A stretch of DNA of 21,093 nucleotides from contig CAKRKX010000040.1 of assembly GCA_934358675.1 (NCBI GenBank), forward strand, positions 1 through 21,093, given 5' to 3'. The DNA is from an uncultured Agathobacter sp. Lineage in GTDB: Bacteria > Bacillota > Clostridia > Lachnospirales > Lachnospiraceae. This document shows positions 15,422 to 21,093 of the stretch, in pieces. Each line of letters begins with the position of its first letter. The first letter of the stretch is position 1. The notes beneath the pieces were generated by a model. The model was not told the DNA's origin and did not search any database. It saw nothing but the letters and a program-made list of their open reading frames with translations. Both the position numbers and the translations under genes were made by a program.

Positions 15422-15488
15422 AAGTGGAAAATTTGATCCGTTGACATACGCATATGAAGATAAATCGAGTGAGGGAGGAGAATACAGG

Positions 15489-16052
15489 GTGGCAAGTGAA
15501 AACCGCGAAAAAATTCTTGAGGCGACATTGAAGGTTTTTAACCGAAAAGGCTTGAAATTTACGATGGATGATATTGCTTCTGAACTTGGAATGAGTAAGA
15601 AAACCATTTATGCAGCTTTTACGGATAAAGAATCCATGTTTCTCGGTATGGTGGACTATTGTTTTGACAAGATCAAGGTGCAAAAGGATCTGGTTTTGGA
15701 GGATGAGGCGCTTTCCACAACGGAAAAGCTCCGCAAAGTGCTCGGTGTTATGCCGGATGGATACCGGGAAATTGATTTTGGAAAGCTTTATGTTTTAAAA
15801 GACAGATACCCGAAGATCTACCGACAGGTGGAAGCAAGGCTGGAGAGCGGATGGGAGGGCGTGATGCTTCTCATTGAGCAGGGAATAAAAGAAGGTGTGA
15901 TCCGACCGATCAACACCTGTATCTTAAAGACGATGATGGAAGCGACATTAGAACAGTTCTTTCAGAGAGATGTGCTGGTGATGAACCGTATTTCCTACAG
16001 TGATGCATTACAGGAAGTGGTGGATATATTGATTCAGGGAATTGTGGAATAG
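15489..16052 (+). CDS. TetR/AcrR-family transcriptional regulator
   Basis: A dimeric DNA-binding repressor. Residues 1-50 are the TetR DNA-binding domain, with KILEATLKVFNRKGLKFTMD and the recognition region IASELGMSKKTIYAAFTDKE (29-48). The rest is a helical ligand-binding and dimer domain with no recognisable ligand motif. I place the start at GTG 15489 because GGAGGAG (15474-15480) lies 8 bases upstream and the TetR fold begins there. The frame is open 77 codons further up, but that stretch contains the cheR terminator, the promoter and both operator repeats, so it is not coding. Length 187 residues is normal. It is the first gene of an operon with a glycosyltransferase-like protein, a sugar symporter and an alpha-galactosidase. 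It probably represses itself and the operon until an inducer binds; a TetR protein controlling sugar use is less usual than a LacI or AraC type. Confidence 0.88.
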   Translation: MASENREKILEATLKVFNRKGLKFTMDDIASELGMSKKTIYAAFTDKESMFLGMVDYCFDKIKVQKDLVLEDEALSTTEKLRKVLGVMPDGYREIDFGKLYVLKDRYPKIYRQVEARLESGWEGVMLLIEQGIKEGVIRPINTCILKTMMEATLEQFFQRDVLVMNRISYSDALQEVVDILIQGIVE

Positions 16053-16063
16053 GAGGCAGGATG

Positions 16064-17569
16064 ATGGAACGATCCAAAGAGATTTTTGACAATAAAATGA
16101 GCGAATCGGCATATCGAAAAGCTGTTCGCTCTAAAAAGAATTTTTATCGTAAATTCGGTGATGACCATGCGGCGGACTATCCGGTAAAAATTGTTAAGAA
16201 TGCGTATATCGGAGATTCGCTCGGTGTCAGCAACATTCTGGTCGGAGACTTAAAACAGAATGCACATTATGATGCCGAGAGAGATACTGAATTTCTTCCG
16301 TTTGATCTGGAAAAAGGCATCATTGTCGGCAATATCCGTATGGGATTCGGTCATTACCGTATCTCCATGGCTATGGCTTCGGCTGCACATGCTTTGGGCT
16401 ATACGCCGTACTGGATGGATTTAAATTCCTACGGACAGACAAGCTGTACGAAAGTAATCGATGCACAGAATCAGTTGTATTCGCTGGGATCGCGCTTATC
16501 TAAGATTGCACTTTTTAACAAACTGGTGTGGGAACCGATGAATTATGAAGGTTTTCGTAGTCTGACATATAACTGTACGGATCAGAAGAATGCGGAGATC
16601 ATGGCTGCGGTGTACAAAAATATTCCGAAGGAGATTCCGGTGATCGGTACACATGTGTGGCCGTCACAGGCGGCAGTACATGCGGGCATGAAGTATGTAG
16701 TTAATGCAATCCCGGATAATTGGCCGATGGCGCTCCATCTAGCGGAGGGAAGTATCCACACGATCCAGTGCCACAATTCTTATCTGGGGTATCGCGTGTT
16801 AAACGGAATGAACAAGAAGAAAGTCAATCAGCCGATGCCGGAGAAGGATCTGATCTATACCGGACATTATATTGATCACGAGATCGTTTCGAATATCGAA
16901 GCAGATTGTAAAGCGCGCATCGACCGGAAGAAAAAGAAGAAACCGATACGCTTTTTCCTGACGATCGGAGGTGCAGGTGCGCAGAAAGAAATATTTGCTG
17001 CAATTATCAAGTATCTGCTCCCGTATATTCGAAAAGAAAAGGCAGTGTTATACGTCAATGTGGGAGATTACCGCAATGTATGGGATTCGTTACTTGCCGA
17101 GATCCCACAGATGAAGGATGTTGCCACCGGGCATTTTGACAACTGGAGTGATACAGAAAAATTTGCGGCAAAGGCACTGGAGGAAGAATCTGAAATCAGC
17201 GGAATCCACGGATTCTGGCATAAGAATATCTTTGAGGCAGTTTACTGCACGAATCTTTTGATGCGAAGCTGCGATGTGCTTGTGACCAAACCGAGCGAAT
17301 TGGCATTTTATCCGGTTCCGAAGCTTTTTATCAGACGTGTCGGCAAACATGAGATGTGGGGCGCAATCCATTCTGCGGAAGTGGGCGACGGAACACTCGA
17401 ATGCAGAGATATTCCGCATACGTTACAGATGATCGATCTGTTTATGAAGGAGGAGGGTCTGCTTGTCTCGATGTGTGAGAACATAATGACGAACAAACAG
17501 ATCGGCTTATACGATGGGGCTTATAAAGTCGTCGAGACGGCGATGAAACAAAAGGAGGGGCAATTATGA
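16064..17569 (+). CDS. Uncharacterised GT-B-like protein (possible glycosyltransferase)
   Basis: I do not recognise a named family. Several features resemble GT-B glycosyltransferases of the MurG/MGDG-synthase kind. These are a glycine loop GNIRMGFGHYRISMAMASAA (89-108), a second glycine loop FFLTIGGAGAQKE at the start of the C-half (297-309), and the segment CDVLVTKPSELAFYPVPK (403-420), placed where such enzymes bind the nucleotide-sugar. A basic run RKKKKKP at 288-294 joins the halves. There is no signal peptide or membrane helix, so it is probably cytoplasmic, perhaps membrane-associated. Two ATG codons are adjacent; AGGAGG (16051-16056) favours the second, giving 501 residues. It starts 11 bases after tetR, and its stop overlaps the symporter start by 4 bases, so it belongs tightly to the alpha-galactoside operon. 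A role in making or modifying a galactoside or glycolipid is conceivable but unproven. Confidence 0.7.
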   Translation: MERSKEIFDNKMSESAYRKAVRSKKNFYRKFGDDHAADYPVKIVKNAYIGDSLGVSNILVGDLKQNAHYDAERDTEFLPFDLEKGIIVGNIRMGFGHYRISMAMASAAHALGYTPYWMDLNSYGQTSCTKVIDAQNQLYSLGSRLSKIALFNKLVWEPMNYEGFRSLTYNCTDQKNAEIMAAVYKNIPKEIPVIGTHVWPSQAAVHAGMKYVVNAIPDNWPMALHLAEGSIHTIQCHNSYLGYRVLNGMNKKKVNQPMPEKDLIYTGHYIDHEIVSNIEADCKARIDRKKKKKPIRFFLTIGGAGAQKEIFAAIIKYLLPYIRKEKAVLYVNVGDYRNVWDSLLAEIPQMKDVATGHFDNWSDTEKFAAKALEEESEISGIHGFWHKNIFEAVYCTNLLMRSCDVLVTKPSELAFYPVPKLFIRRVGKHEMWGAIHSAEVGDGTLECRDIPHTLQMIDLFMKEEGLLVSMCENIMTNKQIGLYDGAYKVVETAMKQKEGQL

Positions 17570-18930
17570 AATTAAAAACAGGACAGAAAGCGGCATTCGG
17601 ATTCGGAGCGTTTGGAAAAGATGTTGTATATATGTTGATTTCCTCTTATCTGTTGTATTATTACAACGTGGTTCTTGGAATGAGCAGTGTATTTATCGGA
17701 ACGGTAATGATGGCGGCGCGTGTGTTTGATGCATTCAACGATCCGATCATGGGTATTATTGTGGCAAAGACAAGAACACGTTGGGGAAGATTCCGTCTGT
17801 GGATTCTTGCCGGAACTGTGCTGAACGCGGTAACAATCTATGCGTTATATGCGACGCCGGAGTCCATGGGCGACTCCACACAGAGAATCTGGCTGATCGT
17901 ATTTTATTTTGCATGGGGCATTACTTACACACTGATGGATATTCCGTTCTGGTCGATGATCCCGGCAATCACAGAACCTGGAAGTGACCGCGAAGGTCTG
18001 ACTTCCCTCGCGAGAACCTGTTCCGGAATCGGCGATGCGATTCCAACGGTACTTACGATGACGATCGTGCCAATCCTTTCTGCCAGTTCGGCAGTTGCGG
18101 ATTACAAGATAGGATTCCGCTGGTGGGCGTTGATCGTTGCGGTTGTGTTTGTGATCTCGGAAGTGGTCTGCGTGTTGAATGTACCGGAAAAGCCGATCGA
18201 GACAACGGCTCCGACATCGAGTGTCGGTCAGATGTTTCGCACGCTTTTTGCCAATGATCAGGCAATGACGGTTGTAGTATCGATCATTTTAGTTTATACA
18301 TCGGTAAATATCTGTGGTAATCTGGTTCTTTATTTCTTCCAGTTTGATGTCGGAAACGAAGGTGCTTATTCGATCTTTGCGGCAGTTGCGTTTGCTGCAC
18401 AGGTACTTGTGATGATGATCGTGCCGGCACTTCGAAAGAAATTTACGAAAGCACAGCTGTTTGTGTTCGGATTTATGATTCAAATTGCAGGATTTCTTGT
18501 GATCCTTCTTATGGCATTCGGCGGCATGTATACGCCGGAAAACTGGTACATTTTATGCCTCCCGGGCATGATGATCTATCTTGGATACGGAATGCTCAAT
18601 GTAATTATGACGATTTTTTTATCCGACTCGGTGGATTACGGAGAAGTCAAAAATCATACGCGCGAGGAGTCGGTCATCTTCTCAATGCAGACATTTACAG
18701 TAAAGCTTGCGGCAGGACTTGCGGTATTTCTTGCCGGTATCGTGGTTGATCTGATTCATCTTGACACAAATGCTGCCGTGCAGGCAGAGAGCACATTGGT
18801 GCAGCTTCGCATGTGGATGACAATTCCGGCAATTTTGCTTTTGATCGTCGGAATTATCGTATTTAAGAAGTTCTACAAGCTGGATGATAAGAAAATGGAA
18901 GAAATCAAGAGACAACTTGAGGAGAGATAA
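17566..18930 (+). CDS. GPH-family (MelB-type) sugar:cation symporter
   Basis: A 12-helix membrane transporter of the glycoside-pentoside-hexuronide:cation family, which imports sugars with Na+ or H+. The N-terminal signature RVFDAFNDPIMG (52-63) contains Asp55 and Asp59, at the same numbers as the cation-site aspartates of MelB. The loop TRTRWGRFRLWIL (69-81) and MDIPFWSMIPAI are also typical, and the C-terminal half has YGEVKNHTREE in the family's conserved cytoplasmic loop. At 454 residues the length is normal. Its ATG overlaps the stop of the preceding gene, and AAAGGAGGGG gives a strong ribosome binding site. It lies directly before an alpha-galactosidase, as melB does beside melA, so an alpha-galactoside such as melibiose or a raffinose-type sugar is the likely cargo (inference). 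Confidence 0.92.
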   Translation: MKLKTGQKAAFGFGAFGKDVVYMLISSYLLYYYNVVLGMSSVFIGTVMMAARVFDAFNDPIMGIIVAKTRTRWGRFRLWILAGTVLNAVTIYALYATPESMGDSTQRIWLIVFYFAWGITYTLMDIPFWSMIPAITEPGSDREGLTSLARTCSGIGDAIPTVLTMTIVPILSASSAVADYKIGFRWWALIVAVVFVISEVVCVLNVPEKPIETTAPTSSVGQMFRTLFANDQAMTVVVSIILVYTSVNICGNLVLYFFQFDVGNEGAYSIFAAVAFAAQVLVMMIVPALRKKFTKAQLFVFGFMIQIAGFLVILLMAFGGMYTPENWYILCLPGMMIYLGYGMLNVIMTIFLSDSVDYGEVKNHTREESVIFSMQTFTVKLAAGLAVFLAGIVVDLIHLDTNAAVQAESTLVQLRMWMTIPAILLLIVGIIVFKKFYKLDDKKMEEIKRQLEER

Positions 18931-21093
18931 ATGATTCGCGTTTGGAATAAGACTTTTGTTTTAGAGACAGAGCATACAACATACTGTTTTCGGATTTTGG
19001 AGACAGGGCAGTTGGAACATTTGTATTATGGAAACAGAATACTGATCGAGGGAGAAGAAGATGTTCTCCCTCTTGTGGAAAAGCATGCATTTGCGCCGGG
19101 AAATACCATACTTTATGATAATGATCATCCGCAGTATTCGCTGGAAGATATGCGCCTTGAGGTGTCATCACTCGGAAAAGGCGATGTGCGTGAACCATTT
19201 GTGGAGATCGTGTATCCCAATGGTGCGGCTACGAGCGATTTTGTTTTTGACACTTACGAGATCAAGGATGAGAAACTGCCGCTTACAACACTTCCGAGTG
19301 CCTATGAAGAGGAGGATACTGCGAAGGAACTGATCATAACATTACGCGATCGAAATTACGACCTGACGCTGGAATTGCATTACGGCGTATTTGCATTGCG
19401 GGATGTGATCACACGCTCTGCAAAACTGGTTAACAATGGCAAGCAGCCGATTCAATTGAAACGACTGATGAGTCTGCAGCTCGATGAGATCGGTGAAGAA
19501 TACATCTTTACGACCTTTGGCGGAAGCTGGGCGAACGAGATGCATCGCAACGATCATAAAGTTGCTATAGGGAAGATCGTGAACGCATCCGTTTGCGGCA
19601 CGTCTTCAAGCCGCGCAAATCCGTTTGTTATGCTTGCCAAAGAAAACACAACGGAAGATGCAGGCTGCTGTATCGGCTTGAATCTGATCTACAGCGGAAA
19701 TCACTACGAGTCCTGTGAATATACTGCTTTTGGCAAAATGCGTCTGTCCTGCGGTATCAATCCGAGTGGCTTTGGGTATCAGGTAGGCGAGAATGAAGCG
19801 TTTGAGGCACCGGAAGCGGTCATGACCTATTCGGATGGCGGCTACAACGGAATGAGCCAAAATATGCACACTTTTGTTCGGGAGTGTATTGTAAGAGGCA
19901 GGTGGAAGAAAAAAATGCGTCCGGTTCTTCTGAACAGTTGGGAAGCTGCATATTTTGATATTAACGAGCGCAAACTGTTAAAACTTGCAAAGGCAGCAAA
20001 AGAGGTCGGAGTCGAACTTTTTGTGATGGACGACGGCTGGTTTGGCGAACGAAACGATGATGAAACTTCGCTCGGGGACTGGTATGTCAATCCGAAGAAG
20101 CTTCCGGACGGTGTCAGCGGGCTGTGCAAAAAAGTAAATGATCTCGGACTTGATTTCGGTATCTGGGTGGAACCGGAGATGGTGAATGTTAAGAGCACAT
20201 TGTATCGGGAACATCCAGAGTGGGCAATCGATATCCCGGGATGCAATCATGCCGAGGGGCGCAACCAGCGCATGCTCGATCTGGCGAATCCGGATGTTGT
20301 AGATTATATGATCGAAGAGATGAGCAATCTCTTTTCGAGTGCCAATATCGCTTATGTGAAGTGGGATATGAACCGTACGGTCTCGGATGTCTATTCGAAA
20401 TATCTTCCGCCGGAGTGGCAGGGCGAGACGATGCACCGTTACCTGCTTGGTCTGTATCGCATGATGGATACGCTTACAAAGCGTTTTCCGGATATTCTGT
20501 TTGAAGGATGTGCGGCGGGAGGCAATCGGTTTGATCTTGGAATCTTATGCTTTTTCCCACAGATATGGGCGAGCGATAACACGGATGCGGTGAGCAGAGC
20601 CTATATACAGGAGGGGCTGAGCTACGGCTATCCAATGTCAACTGTTTCGGCTCATGTCTCAGCATGCCCGAATCATCAGACGCTCCGCGTTACACCACTG
20701 TCAACACGCTTTAACGTGGCGGCTTTTGGAATATGCGGTTACGAGTGTAATCTTGTGGATATGAGCAGGGCTGAAAGGAGCGAGATAAAGACACAGATAG
20801 ATATTTACAAAAAATGGAGACACGCTATGCAGTTTGGCAGCTTCTATCGCCAGCGCACCGGTAATATTCATCAGTGGACAGTTGTGGATGAGGAGGCAGG
20901 CAGAGCGGCAGGGCTGATAATGCAGGAGCTTGTCCGTGCGAACACACAGAATGAAGAATACTATGCTGTGGGACTTGACCCTGAGGCTGTCTATAGCTTT
21001 TATAACAGACCGTTAAAGCATAATGTAAAAGAATTCGGAGATTTGATAAATACGGTCGCACCGATTCATATAAGACAGGGCTCACTTCTTCAT
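18931..21093 (+). CDS. GH36 alpha-galactosidase (3' end outside window)
   Basis: A retaining glycoside hydrolase that releases terminal alpha-galactose. The frame is open for 721 codons to the right edge; GH36 enzymes are about 720-750 residues, so little is missing. An N-terminal beta-sandwich domain (about 1-325) precedes the TIM barrel. The barrel has VMDDGWFG (Asp367-Asp368), GIWVEPEMVN (410-419), the nucleophile motif YVKWDMNRT (Asp479) and the acid/base motif PQIWASDNTDA (Asp549). The 70-residue spacing of the two catalytic acids is that of known GH36 enzymes. There is no signal peptide, so it acts in the cytoplasm on imported sugar. The start follows the symporter stop directly, with GAGGAG 6 bases upstream. 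Codon choice changes sharply near 20,555: isoleucine shifts from ATC to ATA and arginine from CGN to AGA/AGG. Confidence 0.93.
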   Translation, partial: MIRVWNKTFVLETEHTTYCFRILETGQLEHLYYGNRILIEGEEDVLPLVEKHAFAPGNTILYDNDHPQYSLEDMRLEVSSLGKGDVREPFVEIVYPNGAATSDFVFDTYEIKDEKLPLTTLPSAYEEEDTAKELIITLRDRNYDLTLELHYGVFALRDVITRSAKLVNNGKQPIQLKRLMSLQLDEIGEEYIFTTFGGSWANEMHRNDHKVAIGKIVNASVCGTSSSRANPFVMLAKENTTEDAGCCIGLNLIYSGNHYESCEYTAFGKMRLSCGINPSGFGYQVGENEAFEAPEAVMTYSDGGYNGMSQNMHTFVRECIVRGRWKKKMRPVLLNSWEAAYFDINERKLLKLAKAAKEVGVELFVMDDGWFGERNDDETSLGDWYVNPKKLPDGVSGLCKKVNDLGLDFGIWVEPEMVNVKSTLYREHPEWAIDIPGCNHAEGRNQRMLDLANPDVVDYMIEEMSNLFSSANIAYVKWDMNRTVSDVYSKYLPPEWQGETMHRYLLGLYRMMDTLTKRFPDILFEGCAAGGNRFDLGILCFFPQIWASDNTDAVSRAYIQEGLSYGYPMSTVSAHVSACPNHQTLRVTPLSTRFNVAAFGICGYECNLVDMSRAERSEIKTQIDIYKKWRHAMQFGSFYRQRTGNIHQWTVVDEEAGRAAGLIMQELVRANTQNEEYYAVGLDPEAVYSFYNRPLKHNVKEFGDLINTVAPIHIRQGSLLH

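Noticed and set aside
15441..15469. Second promoter before tetR from TTGACA at 15441-15446
   Set aside because: No -10-like hexamer at suitable spacing; the sequence at 17 bases is ATCGAG.
15258..15488. Upstream extension of the TetR reading frame by 77 codons from an ATG at 15258
   Set aside because: The stretch contains the cheR terminator, a promoter and two inverted repeats. It has no ribosome binding site at its ATG, and the TetR fold begins at the GTG at 15489, which has a strong one.
1..21093. tRNA, rRNA, CRISPR array, insertion sequence or prophage parts
   Set aside because: None seen on either strand. Intergenic spaces are short and are explained by terminators, promoters and ribosome binding sites; the longest gene-free stretch (15245-15488) holds a terminator, a promoter and two operator candidates.

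Overview
The window looks like a chromosomal segment of an anaerobic Firmicute, most likely a member of the Lachnospiraceae (Roseburia, Butyrivibrio or Eubacterium type). Three things point there: the gene neighbourhoods scpA-scpB-D,D-carboxypeptidase and cmk-ispH-rpsA, strong AGGAGG-type ribosome binding sites, and a sodium-pump decarboxylase operon with a separate biotin carrier. This placement is inferred from gene content and style, not from a database search. All credible genes lie on the + strand. I see no tRNA, rRNA, CRISPR array or insertion sequence.

Layout. (1) 2-1351 is the 3' part of a cardiolipin synthase gene. (2) 1423-2832 holds a promoter, the condensin accessory genes scpA and scpB, and a hairpin terminator whose T tract runs directly into the start codon of (3) a secreted D-Ala-D-Ala carboxypeptidase (2833-4083). 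(4) 4139-9495 is a five-gene operon with a strong promoter and a terminator. It encodes an acyl-CoA-type carboxyltransferase, a lipoprotein/OadG hybrid, a biotin carrier, the OadB sodium pump and a 5S (OadA-type) carboxyltransferase. It therefore has two different carboxyltransferases, one biotin carrier and one pump, and no biotin carboxylase. (5) 9501-11726 carries an RpiR-type regulator with a repeated AAATGCA motif around its promoter, overlapping an HI0933-family flavoprotein. (6) 11801-14443 carries cmk, ispH and a four-repeat ribosomal protein S1 gene that overlaps ispH by 20 bases, closed by a terminator. (7) 14465-15302 is an isolated cheR with its own terminator. (8) 15329 to the right edge is a TetR-controlled operon: tetR, an unrecognised glycosyltransferase-like protein, a MelB-type sugar:cation symporter and a GH36 alpha-galactosidase cut by the window edge. 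Its promoter is bracketed by two related inverted repeats.

How the genes work together. The decarboxylase operon should turn the free energy of decarboxylation or transcarboxylation (oxaloacetate or pyruvate on one side, a malonyl- or methylmalonyl-type CoA ester on the other) into a sodium gradient. The last operon could use a cation gradient: its symporter would import an alpha-galactoside for hydrolysis in the cytoplasm. The remaining genes are housekeeping: chromosome segregation, envelope, isoprenoid, nucleotide and translation functions.

The observations most worth following are the two-carboxyltransferase sodium-pump operon with its lipoprotein-OadG hybrid, the uncharacterised glycosyltransferase-like protein in the alpha-galactoside operon, the paired operators at tetR, and an abrupt codon-usage switch inside the alpha-galactosidase gene near position 20,555.
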